Shown piece by piece: positions 1 through 8,669 of a stretch of DNA of 64,000 nucleotides. Source of the stretch: Bacteroidota bacterium (GTDB lineage: Bacteria; Bacteroidota; Bacteroidia; Flavobacteriales; Weeksellaceae); contig JAEWZO010000022.1 in the NCBI GenBank assembly GCA_023458415.1, forward strand, positions 1 to 64,000. The letters are read 5' to 3'. Both the position numbers and the translations under genes were made by a program. Each line of letters opens with the position of its first letter. Positions within the stretch are counted from its first letter, which is position 1. A model generated the notes under the pieces. It searched no databases and was not told the origin of the DNA. It saw only the letters and a program-made list of their open reading frames with translations.

Positions 1-545
1 GTAAAATTGTTACACCCAGTCCCAGAACCTGGGTAAAAAAGATACAACCGAAACTCATCTCTATTCCTGATTTTTTTTCTTAAAAAAGCAAATCCGTCCT
101 AATAATGTGTAAAAGCGCTAAAACGCCCATCCACATTACGTTTTCAGACCTCTAAAAAAATCCGACCTTATTACAAAATTTTTGCTGCAAGATGTGTCTT
201 TGTACCCACAATTTTTCAAATTGGGCTTCAAAGAATTCTTGCCATTCCTATCGGAAGGGAGTAGAAAAAACTCGGAACTCGTTTTTTTTTGAAAGGGTGA
301 TTTTTCAAAAATAAATTTCTGAAAAAAGGATTTAAGAAAAAGGAACTACCCACCACAGAAAATTGGAATATAAAATAAGATAAAGACATTAATTTTAAGT
401 GCATTTAATTCAAAATATATTCTTAATTTTACATTCTAAGATTTAAGAAAAAAATTGTTGTATTTCACATGGTGGAATATTCGGTTACCTTAAGAATCTC
501 CCTTTCTAGAAAATTACCTATTAATCGGTGTTTGGAAAGATATAA
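1..545. other. Non-coding region left of the island
   Basis: No credible gene was seen on either strand. The stretch is AT-rich with homopolymer runs. Near 470-563 two short segments could pair with the repeat end: GGAATATT at 474-481 with AATATTCC at 545-552, and TGGT at 470-473 with ACCA at 560-563. An unidentified small RNA could therefore end at the attachment site. No tRNA or tmRNA was recognised. Confidence 0.4.
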
Positions 546-564
546 ATATTCCTGGAGAAACCAC
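546..564 (+). repeat. Left attachment-site repeat (attL candidate)
   Basis: ATATTCCTGGAGAAACCAC occurs here and again, identically, at 13085-13103. It lies 194 bp upstream of the integrase start, the usual place for the core site of a tyrosine recombinase. The end (ACCAC) faintly resembles a tRNA 3' end, but no T-arm or cloverleaf precedes it. Confidence 0.75.
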
Positions 565-598
565 AGAATGTTAACTTTATTTAACTTCGCAAAACAAG

Positions 599-636
599 AA
601 AATCCCTTTAAACAAAGCGTTTAGAGGGATTTTTAG
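599..636 (+). terminator. Terminator just inside the left repeat
   Basis: AAAATCCCT at 599-607 pairs with AGGGATTTT at 625-633, and inner TTTAAAC/GTTTAGA segments extend the stem. A T-rich tail follows. A hairpin with the same AAATCCCT/AGGGATTT base follows the right repeat, so the element seems to supply its own replacement terminator. Confidence 0.6.
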
Positions 637-757
637 TTTATTACTGTTAAGGTGTGTTAAGTCACATTTTGCTGTTTTTTGTCCACATTACTGTCCACGA
701 GGGAATCTGAACCTGATTTTTAATCAAAATATTTATTAATTTTAAAACCAAATATTT

Positions 758-1963
758 ATGATGAACATCGGATTTTTCTTAAAAGAACCAAAAAAGACTA
801 CAGAAACAATGGTTTATATTACCGCTACTATTAACGGTAAACGATTCAAACGTTCGACATCTGTTAAAATTAAACCTACTCAATGGGCAGGAACGAAAGT
901 AAGACCACTAGCACCCGATGCAGAAGTAAAAAACTTGAAAATTGAAAATCTTGTAAGTACCCTAAAAGGTATTGAACGAGATTTTTTGTTGAAAAAAGAA
1001 ACCCTGACAAAAGAAAAATTGGAGCAAGAATTTGATAGTAAATTATCAAATGTAACTGCTACGAAAATTGTTGATTTTTTTGATTTGTTTGAACAATTCA
1101 TCAATAGCAAGAAGGCTACAAATGCCGAAAGCACTTTAAAAACCTATAGAACTACCAAAAAACACATCAAAGAATTTGCTGAAGAAAATAGATTAAATGT
1201 TTCTTTTGATTCAATAGATTTGAATTTCTATGATGAATTGGTGGCGTATTTTATAGAGAAAGATTTCCTAAATTCTGTAATTGGAAAATACATCAAAAAC
1301 TTGAAAACATTTCTGAATTGGGCTTTTGAACGTGATTATCATAAAAATCTCCAATTCAAAAAGTTTGAAGTTTTCAAAGAAGATTCCGACAAAGTAATTT
1401 TGACATCCGAAATTGTAGAAAAATTACGAACCACTGATTTTGAAGATTTGTACAAAAATATAGTAAGGGATATTTTTATTATTAGTGCCTATACGGGACT
1501 TCGATTTATTGATATTGAAAAATTAAAATTGGAAGATGTTACGGATAATTTTATTAGGTTACACATTCAGAAAACAAGGGAAATTATAGAGATTCCACTT
1601 TTACAAATTCCAAAGAATATAATTGCTGACCACGCTGAAAGATTTGAAAAATTAAAAGTACCAACAAATCAATTTTGTAATAGGGAAATCAAGAACCTTT
1701 TTGCCGAAATTGGTTTTAATGATAAGGTCAAGTTTGTAAAGCATTCAGGACAGAAAAACATTTTAGTAGAAAAGGATGCAAGCCAATATTTGACAATGCA
1801 CTATGGTAGGGTATTCTTTATTACAAATTCGTTGATGAACGGAATGAATGAGGAGTTTATAAGAAAGATTACAGGGCATAAAGATTACAAAAGTTTTAAG
1901 AAATATATTAGAGCGGATAAAAATATGGTTGCGCAAAAATTGAAATCTGCATGGGAAGAGTAA
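758..1963 (+). CDS. Tyrosine recombinase / integrase
   Basis: A 401-residue site-specific recombinase that would integrate and excise the island. The N-terminal ~60 residues look like an arm-type DNA-binding domain, followed by a SAM-like core-binding region (about 103-200) and a catalytic domain. The catalytic set is readable: R249 in TGLRF, H348 and R351 in HYGR, H374 in TGH, and the nucleophile Y383 in KKYIR. HYGR replaces the more common HxxRHTFAT box, a familiar variation in Bacteroidetes integrases. Translation may start at 758 or at the adjacent ATG at 761. It sits just inside the left repeat, as expected. Confidence 0.93.
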   Translation: MMNIGFFLKEPKKTTETMVYITATINGKRFKRSTSVKIKPTQWAGTKVRPLAPDAEVKNLKIENLVSTLKGIERDFLLKKETLTKEKLEQEFDSKLSNVTATKIVDFFDLFEQFINSKKATNAESTLKTYRTTKKHIKEFAEENRLNVSFDSIDLNFYDELVAYFIEKDFLNSVIGKYIKNLKTFLNWAFERDYHKNLQFKKFEVFKEDSDKVILTSEIVEKLRTTDFEDLYKNIVRDIFIISAYTGLRFIDIEKLKLEDVTDNFIRLHIQKTREIIEIPLLQIPKNIIADHAERFEKLKVPTNQFCNREIKNLFAEIGFNDKVKFVKHSGQKNILVEKDASQYLTMHYGRVFFITNSLMNGMNEEFIRKITGHKDYKSFKKYIRADKNMVAQKLKSAWEE

Positions 1964-2193
1964 TTTTTTGATAGTGATAAAATGACCAATTTAGATATAT
2001 AGAATATAAAAGAATGATTTTTTTTCAATAATGTATTTTGATGTTTTACATTGATTCTATATCTATTGAATGAATGTATTTACAAAAGAATTAATGGTGC
2101 ATCCCGCTTTTACGAAATGTTGATAATTATTCCTAAAGTGTAATCGGAAAAACAATTCATTTTCCCTATTTTTACAGAAATAAGAACTATTAA
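1964..2193. other. Intergenic gap before the R-M gene
   Basis: 230 bp without a credible ORF. CTATTTTTAC near 2166-2175 is one mismatch from the TAnnTTTG -7 box and could drive the R-M gene 20 bp downstream. No clear -33 element or hairpin was found. Confidence 0.3.
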
Positions 2194-5130
2194 ATGCCAT
2201 TATTTCAGAAATCGGTAGTCAGAAAGTACCTCAACAATCAAAATCAGCGAAACCTTAATGAGAAATGGGAAGATTTTACAAATCATTTCCAAAATATCTC
2301 TATTCAGGAAAACATCAGAGGACTGAAAGAAGAAGAATATCAGGAAGGATTTTTGCGTGATTTGTTTGTGAAAATTCTTGGTTATACTTTAAGACCTCAA
2401 CCGCATTACAATCTATACAGAGAACTAAAAAATGTGAACGATTCCAAAAAAGCTGATGGTGGAATTGTGATTGATGATGTTGTAACTGCTGTAATTGAGC
2501 TGAAAGGAACTGATACTACTGATTTAGGCAAAGTGGAAGCTCAAGTTTTCGGATATAAAGTGAGCCAAAGAGGATGTATTTATGCGATTACTTCAAATTT
2601 TGAAAAATTGCGTTTTTACATTGATGATTCAGTTGAATTTGTAGAATTTAATCTTTTTACGCTAACGCAAGAAGAATTTAATCTGCTTTATCTTTGTCTT
2701 GCATACGAAAACTTAAAGAATGGTATTCCAAAAAGATTGAAAGATGAATCATTAAGTGAGGAAGATACCATTACCAAAAAACTTTACAAAGATTATTCAC
2801 TTTTCAAAAGAGAATTATTCCAAAATCTAACAGAGCGAAACCCGCAATTTGATGCGCTTGAACTTTTTCAAAAATCACAAAAATTACTTGACAGATTGTT
2901 GTTTCTGTATTTTGGCGAAGACAGAGGATTGTTGCCCCCAAACTACATTAGAAGAATAATTGAAGAATTTGATAAACTAGCTGAGCTTGATGCCTATGTT
3001 CCGTTATATGAAAGATTCAAACAGAATTTTGGCTATCTAAATTCGGGTGAAAAGAAAGGTGTTTTTGCCTACAATGGTGGTCTGTTCAAACCTGATGAAG
3101 TTTTAGACAATATCACAATTGATGATGATTTACTCTACAAACACAGTTTGAAACTTGCTGAATACGATTTTGCGAGTGAAGTAGACGTAAACATTTTGGG
3201 ACACATTTTTGAAAATTCCTTGAATGAAATTGACGAAATAAAAGCACAATTAGCAGGAGAAGAAATAGACAAAAGCAAGACCAAAAGGAAAAAAGACGGA
3301 GTATTTTACACGCCAAAATACATTACAAAATACATTGTTGAAAATACAGTTGGGAAGCTTTGCGAAGATAAAAAAGCTGAAATTGGCATTGTAGAAGAAG
3401 ATTATACAACCGACAAAAAAAGACAGCAAAGAACAAGGCAACAACTATTAGAAAAACTGAAATCTTATAGAGCTTGGCTTTTACAGATAACGATTTGCGA
3501 CCCCGCTTGTGGAAGTGGAGCATTTTTGAATGAAGCATTGAATTTTCTGATTAATGAACACCAATATTTAGATGAACTTGAAACTAAAATTACCGGTGGT
3601 GGTTTTGTATTTCCCGAAGTAGAAAACAGCATTTTGGAAAACAACCTTTTTGGTGTTGATTTGAACGAAGAAAGTGTTGAGATAGCCAAACTATCTTTGT
3701 GGTTGAGAACTGCACAGGAAAACCGCAAATTGAACGATTTGAACAACAATATCAAGTGTGGTAATTCATTGATTGATGATGAAGAAATTGCGGGCGAAAA
3801 AGCGTTTGATTGGCATAAAGAATTTCCCAAAGTTTTTGAAAAAGGTGGTTTTGATGTTGTGATTGGAAATCCGCCTTATGGAGTGAATATAAAAGAAGGA
3901 AAGGAATATTTTGTAAGAAATTATCGGTGTGCAGAAGGTCCGTTTGAGCTATACAAGTTTTTCATTGAGAAATCATTGTATCTAATAAATAAAGGTGGAT
4001 TATTGGGCTTTATAACACCTGATACTTGGACTTCTCTTTCATATTTCAAAAAATTGAGAAACATAATATTTTCAAATTACAATTTGCTAAAATGCTCTGA
4101 AACACTTCATGACATATTTCAAGATGCAGTCGTTGATACTTCCATTTTTATTATTGAAAATACAAATTCAAAGAATAAGTATTTTACTGCTATACCAAAA
4201 ACTTTAACAAATGAGTTCCAAGCTGAAATCATAGAAAATGAAAATGATTTTGCTTTGAATTATAAACCATTTTCTACCATTATCGAGAAGCTCTCAAAAT
4301 TAGAAAAAACAATTAGTTCGGAATGTGAAATATGGCGTGGAATGTCTGCGTACGGTGCAAAGAATCCTGAAAGACCATATAACAGTTATGAAAAGGAAAC
4401 AGAATTTCATAAAAAACTGCTTAATGGTGGTGATATTCAAAAATTTGAGATTAATTGGAATGGAGAATATATTAAATATGGAAATTGGTTACATAGACCG
4501 AGACCCGAGTACATCTACACTCATCCAAAGATTTTGATTCAAAGAATTAGGAATCCAAAATTGAAGCAAAGAATTATTGGTGTATATGATGACAATGGAT
4601 TCATTAGTAGCGATGGAATTTCTAATGTCTTAATAAAAAATGAAAGTGAATTTTCACTGATTTCAATTTTGGGAATTCTTAACTCAAAGTTGATTAATTA
4701 TTGGTTTTCATATTTTTTCTTTGATGTAAATATTAAACCTGAGCAGCTGAGAGTGATTCCGCTTCCAAACGAGACTAAAATTTTACATGCGATAGTTCAT
4801 AAAATGCAGCTCAATAAGGAGAATTTTAATAACTTTTCAAAACGATTTCAAGGAAACATACAGAGGGAGTTTTCAATTGAAACGCTTTCCAAAAAATTAC
4901 AAAATTGGCACGAATGCACTTACGACGAATTTTTGAAAGAGCTAAAAAAGGCAAAAGTTCAATTGACTTTATCACAAAAAGCAGAATGGGAAGATTACTT
5001 TAACGAAGAAGCACAAAAAGCAAACGAGTTGAAAGCTGAAATCGAAAAAACGGATAAGGAAATTGATAGAATGGTTTACGAACTTTACGGATTGAGCGAG
5101 GAAGAAATTGAAATTGTAGAAAATAGTTGA
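2194..5130 (+). CDS. Type IIG-like restriction-modification enzyme (Eco57I-type)
   Basis: A 978-residue protein combining nuclease and N6-adenine methyltransferase. The N-terminal region has a PD-(D/E)xK-like signature, DGG at 88-90 and the IELK motif (E102, K104). The methyltransferase core has motif I DPACGSGAF from residue 436 and motif IV NPPY at 559-562. The region after about 690 would hold the target-recognition domain, and the last ~100 residues are charged and helical. Single-chain enzymes of this layout cut and methylate the same site without a separate HsdS subunit. No separate methyltransferase or REase gene is adjacent. The next gene starts 31 bp downstream on the same strand and is probably co-transcribed. 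The recognition sequence cannot be told from this. Confidence 0.9.
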   Translation: MPLFQKSVVRKYLNNQNQRNLNEKWEDFTNHFQNISIQENIRGLKEEEYQEGFLRDLFVKILGYTLRPQPHYNLYRELKNVNDSKKADGGIVIDDVVTAVIELKGTDTTDLGKVEAQVFGYKVSQRGCIYAITSNFEKLRFYIDDSVEFVEFNLFTLTQEEFNLLYLCLAYENLKNGIPKRLKDESLSEEDTITKKLYKDYSLFKRELFQNLTERNPQFDALELFQKSQKLLDRLLFLYFGEDRGLLPPNYIRRIIEEFDKLAELDAYVPLYERFKQNFGYLNSGEKKGVFAYNGGLFKPDEVLDNITIDDDLLYKHSLKLAEYDFASEVDVNILGHIFENSLNEIDEIKAQLAGEEIDKSKTKRKKDGVFYTPKYITKYIVENTVGKLCEDKKAEIGIVEEDYTTDKKRQQRTRQQLLEKLKSYRAWLLQITICDPACGSGAFLNEALNFLINEHQYLDELETKITGGGFVFPEVENSILENNLFGVDLNEESVEIAKLSLWLRTAQENRKLNDLNNNIKCGNSLIDDEEIAGEKAFDWHKEFPKVFEKGGFDVVIGNPPYGVNIKEGKEYFVRNYRCAEGPFELYKFFIEKSLYLINKGGLLGFITPDTWTSLSYFKKLRNIIFSNYNLLKCSETLHDIFQDAVVDTSIFIIENTNSKNKYFTAIPKTLTNEFQAEIIENENDFALNYKPFSTIIEKLSKLEKTISSECEIWRGMSAYGAKNPERPYNSYEKETEFHKKLLNGGDIQKFEINWNGEYIKYGNWLHRPRPEYIYTHPKILIQRIRNPKLKQRIIGVYDDNGFISSDGISNVLIKNESEFSLISILGILNSKLINYWFSYFFFDVNIKPEQLRVIPLPNETKILHAIVHKMQLNKENFNNFSKRFQGNIQREFSIETLSKKLQNWHECTYDEFLKELKKAKVQLTLSQKAEWEDYFNEEAQKANELKAEIEKTDKEIDRMVYELYGLSEEEIEIVENS

Positions 5131-5161
5131 ACCAATTACATCCCTTGTTGGGAGTATAGAA

Positions 5162-6478
5162 ATGAAGGATTATTACTGTTTAAACTTAAAGTTCAAAGAC
5201 AAAAAAATTTCGGACAAATCATTTCATTCGCATCTTTTTGTGAGAGATGAAAGTATGTATATAGAAATTATCGACAATGATAAAAAATCAATGATTGATT
5301 ACTATTTTTCAATGTCAGATAATTCTCTTGGACTTTTTGAAGAAAACTTTGAAATTATTGATTCGGAAGTTTCACTATTTTTCGACAATAGCAGAATTTA
5401 TAAAATTACTTCGTTTGAAAATAGAGAAAGAAACCAATTTTTCACAATTTATATTAGCAAATTATGCTTAATTAAAGATAATGTGCATAAAGAATATGTG
5501 AATGAAGGAGCAGCCTTCCTCAATGAGAATGGACTGAAAGTAGTAAATCTGTTTTATTCCTTTTTTGCTAATTACGCTGATAAAAACACTTACTCAATTG
5601 ACAGAATGAACGGAATGCACGACTACTATGAAATAAAAAATATGAATTTCAGACCTGAGTTGGAATTTAGTAGTAACGAGCAAAGGGGAAGTAAGGAATT
5701 TACTGTAAAAAAAATTCCCACAATAAATTTTAGATTTGATGGAATAGATTACACAGTAATAAAAGAACGGTTGTTTATTGTGTGTCATTTTCTGTCTTTC
5801 TGTTATGGTGTAAGAGTAATAATGGAAAAATTGAGATTTAGAACTGAAAACGATATATTCATTTTTAGAGATACAGAACCAAATAATAAAACATACGTTT
5901 CGGAATTTTTGCCAATTTTTAGGTTTCTAAAAGATAATTACAACATTGAAAAAATTTTAAAAACGCAATGGTTTGAAAATTACCTGAAAAAAGAAAAACA
6001 ATTGACAAAAGCGATAGACAACTACCTACACGCAAGAGAGGTAAATTTAGGCGCAACATTTATTCTACTTTTCAACATTATTGAGATTTTTAAAAGCAGC
6101 CAAAAACAGGATAAATTCACTTTTACTATAAAAAAGAAAGAACTTTCTGAAAAACTATTTGATTACACAAAAAAATTCTTATCAGATGGTAATGACGAAT
6201 CAGAGTTTGAAAAAAAACTTGATGGAATAATTGATAAATTGGAATTTAAGCCTTTTACAAGCCCTCTTGAAGATGTATTACGTTCAAACAACATCAATGC
6301 AGAAGATTTTGGTTTTACATTTAAGGACTTAAAGAAGACCCGAGATAGCATAACGCACGGAAGTCTAAATTCTATCAATGAAGAAATACTTCAATCTCAG
6401 GTCTATTCTCTGTGGAAGATTACAACCTATCTTATTTTGTCGAATTTGGGACTGAAAGACGATTTTAGAAAAGTGTAA
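5162..6478 (+). CDS. HEPN-type protein, ApeA-like defence candidate
   Basis: A 438-residue protein with no family I recognise with certainty. The first ~210 residues look beta-rich; the rest is mainly helical. Near the C-terminus is RDSITH (R394 to H399), the R-x4-H active-site motif of HEPN ribonucleases, followed by a helix ending in a hydrophobic stretch. A beta-rich N-terminal domain with a C-terminal HEPN domain is the layout of ApeA-type anti-phage proteins, so an abortive-infection RNase is a reasonable inference. It starts 31 bp after the R-M gene on the same strand, suggesting a two-layer module. Alternatively it is a HEPN protein with another role. Confidence 0.6.
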   Translation: MKDYYCLNLKFKDKKISDKSFHSHLFVRDESMYIEIIDNDKKSMIDYYFSMSDNSLGLFEENFEIIDSEVSLFFDNSRIYKITSFENRERNQFFTIYISKLCLIKDNVHKEYVNEGAAFLNENGLKVVNLFYSFFANYADKNTYSIDRMNGMHDYYEIKNMNFRPELEFSSNEQRGSKEFTVKKIPTINFRFDGIDYTVIKERLFIVCHFLSFCYGVRVIMEKLRFRTENDIFIFRDTEPNNKTYVSEFLPIFRFLKDNYNIEKILKTQWFENYLKKEKQLTKAIDNYLHAREVNLGATFILLFNIIEIFKSSQKQDKFTFTIKKKELSEKLFDYTKKFLSDGNDESEFEKKLDGIIDKLEFKPFTSPLEDVLRSNNINAEDFGFTFKDLKKTRDSITHGSLNSINEEILQSQVYSLWKITTYLILSNLGLKDDFRKV

Positions 6479-6486
6479 TAGAAATT

Positions 6487-7095
6487 TTAAGTATCTTCCT
6501 TTTTGTTCATTACATGCTTAACTTTCTGAACTGTAGATAAACTAACATTACAAATTTTCGCAATTTCTCGAAGAGAATTCTTGCCTTTTCTGAGCTGTTT
6601 TACTACTTCTCGGTACTTGTGTAGAAAATCTTCATCGGGAATGACGGACCCAGGTTTTCTGCCTTTAAAGAGACCTTTTGCTTTAGCAATCTCAATGCCT
6701 TCACGAGTTCTTTCCAAAATCGCTTCACGTTCCATTTCGGCTATATTAGCCATCACAGAAACAATTAATTTGAATGCTGAACTTGGTTTGCCATCAACGA
6801 GACTGTCAAGCCCTAAATTTTCTACTTTAAGATTTGTTTGATAGTGATTTAGAGCCTCAATAGTGCCTAAAATATCCACTAAATTTCGCCCAAGTCTATC
6901 TATGCTCGAAACTGTTAGTAAAGTGATTTTTTGCTGTTGTATGTCACTCAAAAGCTCCTTTCCTTTTGGTCTATTTGCGAAAGGCATAGCACCTGAAACT
7001 ACATCGATGTAAAGTTTTTCGTTTGGGTGTGATTTCGCTAACTGTCTTTCTGTTTTTTGGTTCATTGTTGAAACCCTGATATATCTTGCTTCCAT
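6487..7095 (-). CDS. Serine recombinase (resolvase/invertase family)
   Basis: 202 residues from the ATG at 7095, chosen because it places YIRVST at residues 5-10 with the nucleophilic serine at 9; an upstream in-frame ATG at 7158 would overlap the neighbouring gene. SSIDRLGRN matches the conserved arginine-rich active-site helix. MEREAILERTREGI is the long dimer helix, and a C-terminal HTH (REIAKICNVSLSTVQKV) binds DNA. The size fits resolvase/invertases rather than large serine integrases. No flanking inverted repeats were found, so the substrate is unknown; it may resolve multimers or be left from an earlier insertion. It ends 8 bp from the HEPN gene, tail to tail. Confidence 0.9.
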   Translation of the reverse strand: MEARYIRVSTMNQKTERQLAKSHPNEKLYIDVVSGAMPFANRPKGKELLSDIQQQKITLLTVSSIDRLGRNLVDILGTIEALNHYQTNLKVENLGLDSLVDGKPSSAFKLIVSVMANIAEMEREAILERTREGIEIAKAKGLFKGRKPGSVIPDEDFLHKYREVVKQLRKGKNSLREIAKICNVSLSTVQKVKHVMNKKEDT

Positions 7096-7148
7096 AATTT
7101 TTTGGGTATAAAAGGCACTCCTTTTTGCAGAAGTGCCATTAATTTGAT

Positions 7149-7694
7149 TTATGAACATCTAAAATAATAATTGTTACTTGTTGAGTAGTCGAACATTATA
7201 TCTCGTGCAGTTCGTTCCCAATCTATGTACAGATAACTTGGAAGATTTTCGGGAATACAACAAGTTTCTGTTAGTAGTTGTTCGGCAAATTCTTCATCGC
7301 TTTGATATTCACCTTGATAACTTTCTTCAACCTTTTCAATCAATTCGTCAATCCCTTTACAGTAGTAGCCGAAACAATCAACATAAGCCGAAATAATTTC
7401 AATATCATAACTGCAATTTTCTATTTTTTCAATAATCTCGTAAATATCAGTAGATAAATAAGATTCTGAAATTAGCCCCATTCTCTCAAAAAGTTCAGGA
7501 GCTTCAAAGTCTTGAAACATTAGTTCCGCATCGTCTTCATCTTTGTGAAGTTCTCGCATCGCATCGCTCAAATCTTCGTAATCTGAATAATCAGAAATTT
7601 TCATCCATTTTCCGAAAAGTGAGCCTTCGTTGTACTTCTTATAAGTACCAACATAGATTTGGATTTCATCCAAACAAATCTGTAAATTTGCCAT
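7149..7694 (-). CDS. ardA: ArdA-like antirestriction protein
   Basis: 181 residues from the ATG at 7694 (a rare upstream start at 7703 adds three residues). The N-terminus has IYVGTYKKYNEGSLFGKW, matching the ArdA opening motif. The C-terminus has DWERTARDIMFDY, matching the closing ArdA motif. The protein is strongly acidic, as expected for a DNA-mimic inhibitor of type I restriction enzymes. ArdA lets incoming elements evade host restriction, which fits its position on an integrated island. It is followed on the same strand by the serine recombinase and may be co-transcribed with it. Confidence 0.85.
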   Translation of the reverse strand: MANLQICLDEIQIYVGTYKKYNEGSLFGKWMKISDYSDYEDLSDAMRELHKDEDDAELMFQDFEAPELFERMGLISESYLSTDIYEIIEKIENCSYDIEIISAYVDCFGYYCKGIDELIEKVEESYQGEYQSDEEFAEQLLTETCCIPENLPSYLYIDWERTARDIMFDYSTSNNYYFRCS

Positions 7695-8068
7695 TGTAAA
7701 CAAGTTTTAATTAGAGTTAGAATTTTTTACACTTCCCCAATTCAATACCGCAAATATTGGTTGGGGTTTCTTGTTTTATACACATCAAAACTGGTGCCAT
7801 GTGTACTGAATTTAAAGTATATTTTTGAGTACAATGCAAAATAACTAAATCTTTTTAATCTAGCTCACAGATTATGTTTAGTTAAGACTATAGTCTAGAA
7901 AAAATCAAAAAAAAAGATTTCTACTTTTTGCATCTCGGAAAATTAAAATGGTGATTTTTTTAGGTGGGGGTATGGATGAAAAACGCCAAACTACCCACCC
8001 CTTTTTCCTACAATACCTTGTGTTGGTAAACATATCTTTAAATAATCTTAAAAATCAGGAAATAGTTT
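7695..8068. other. Intergenic region upstream of ArdA and the structured RNA
   Basis: No gene seen. It holds a perfect 12-bp palindrome AGACTATAGTCT at 7885-7896 and a TGTACT/AGTACA inverted repeat around 7801-7833. An imperfect GC-rich hairpin (AGGTGGG with CCCACC) lies at about 7959-8003 with a short T run after it. Any of these may be an operator or recombinase site; none is assigned. Confidence 0.35.
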
Positions 8069-8076
8069 TATATTTG
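8069..8076 (+). promoter_or_regulatory. -7 promoter box before the structured RNA
   Basis: TATATTTG matches the Bacteroidetes -7 consensus TAnnTTTG. No convincing TTTG lies at -33. Transcription from it would begin near 8082 and cover the RNA element and possibly the zinc-ribbon cluster. Confidence 0.4.
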
Positions 8077-8120
8077 TGTCTATAACATCAACGAAAAAAT
8101 AATAAGTGTTTAAACTTATT

Positions 8121-8240
8121 GCTTTGCAAAAGAAAATTTGGCAATTTTAAAGTACGCAAAGGCAAAAGTAAAGACACCCACGTATGGCGTGGGCTGTTCT
8201 GCTTTTGTGTACAGGTAGCCAAATACCTCTTTTGCATAGC
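8121..8240 (+). ncRNA. Structured RNA element with nested stems
   Basis: Four stems nest inside each other. TGCAAAAGA (8125-8133) pairs with TCTTTTGCA (8228-8236), extended by GCT 8121-8123 with AGC 8238-8240. ATTTGGC (8136-8142) pairs with GCCAAAT (8218-8224). GTACGCAAA (8152-8160) pairs with TTTGTGTAC (8204-8212) through one G-U wobble. Apical CCCACG (8177-8182) pairs with CGTGGG (8188-8193), continued by ACA/TGT around one bulge. A terminator hairpin follows at once, and a zinc-ribbon gene starts 20 bp after that. It is either a free small RNA or a 5' leader regulating the cluster downstream. I cannot name a family. Confidence 0.7.
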
Positions 8241-8265
8241 GTGAATTAGTTCCACGCTTTTTTAT
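8238..8265 (+). terminator. Terminator after the structured RNA
   Basis: AGCGTG at 8238-8243 pairs with CACGCT at 8253-8258, with partial inner AA/TT pairing, followed by TTTTT. Its first three bases are the same AGC that can close the long stem of the RNA, so the two structures compete at the base. It ends 20 bp before the next start codon. Confidence 0.65.
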
Positions 8266-8283
8266 TTAGTGAAAAATTATTTT

Positions 8284-8664
8284 ATGTATTGCTCAGAATG
8301 TGGAAGCAAAATTCCTGATGAATCAGTCTTTTGTAATCAATGTGGTTTCAATATTTCTGTAAATAGAAATCCTGAAACAAGTAACAATGATTCAATTCCA
8401 ACGAATGCTACGAATCCGCAAACCTCATCAAACCCAATCTCAAACGAGAAACCGACATCAACAAAATCGAAAAGTGTTATTTCAAAAATTGTAGTAACTA
8501 TTGTTTTGATTTTCGCTGTTGGTTTAATAAACACCGCTCTTGCAAGTGGTTCATCATCAAAAAGTCCCGGTGCTTTGGGAGGGATTATTAGTTTGGCATT
8601 AATTGCAGGACTTTATTACGTATGGAAAAAAGAGGATAGTGAAGAAACACTAAATAAGGATTAG
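8284..8664 (+). CDS. Zinc-ribbon membrane protein
   Basis: 126 residues from the ATG at 8284, chosen because the protein then opens directly with the zinc ribbon (CSECG and CNQCG, two CxxC pairs); an in-frame GTG at 8269 adds five residues. A Ser/Thr/Asn-rich linker is followed by two hydrophobic segments, about residues 65-87 and 94-111, and a charged tail. The zinc ribbon probably faces the cytoplasm. This is the first gene of a same-strand cluster with a J-domain protein and another zinc-ribbon protein. Its function is unknown; the ribbon is of the short zinc_ribbon_2 type found in many unrelated membrane proteins. Confidence 0.7.
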   Translation: MYCSECGSKIPDESVFCNQCGFNISVNRNPETSNNDSIPTNATNPQTSSNPISNEKPTSTKSKSVISKIVVTIVLIFAVGLINTALASGSSSKSPGALGGIISLALIAGLYYVWKKEDSEETLNKD

Positions 8665-8669
8665 TGATT

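Noticed and set aside
470..564. tRNA or tmRNA gene ending at the left repeat
   Set aside because: The ACCA-like end is suggestive, but no T-arm, anticodon arm or tmRNA tag region could be found. Kept only as an unidentified possible RNA.
344..7999. 11-bp match AACTACCCACC at 344-354 and 7989-7999
   Set aside because: A single 11-bp match pair is expected somewhere in 64 kb by chance, and there is no supporting symmetry.
8121..8265. Retron-type non-coding RNA
   Set aside because: No reverse transcriptase gene is present nearby, so the structured RNA is not called a retron.
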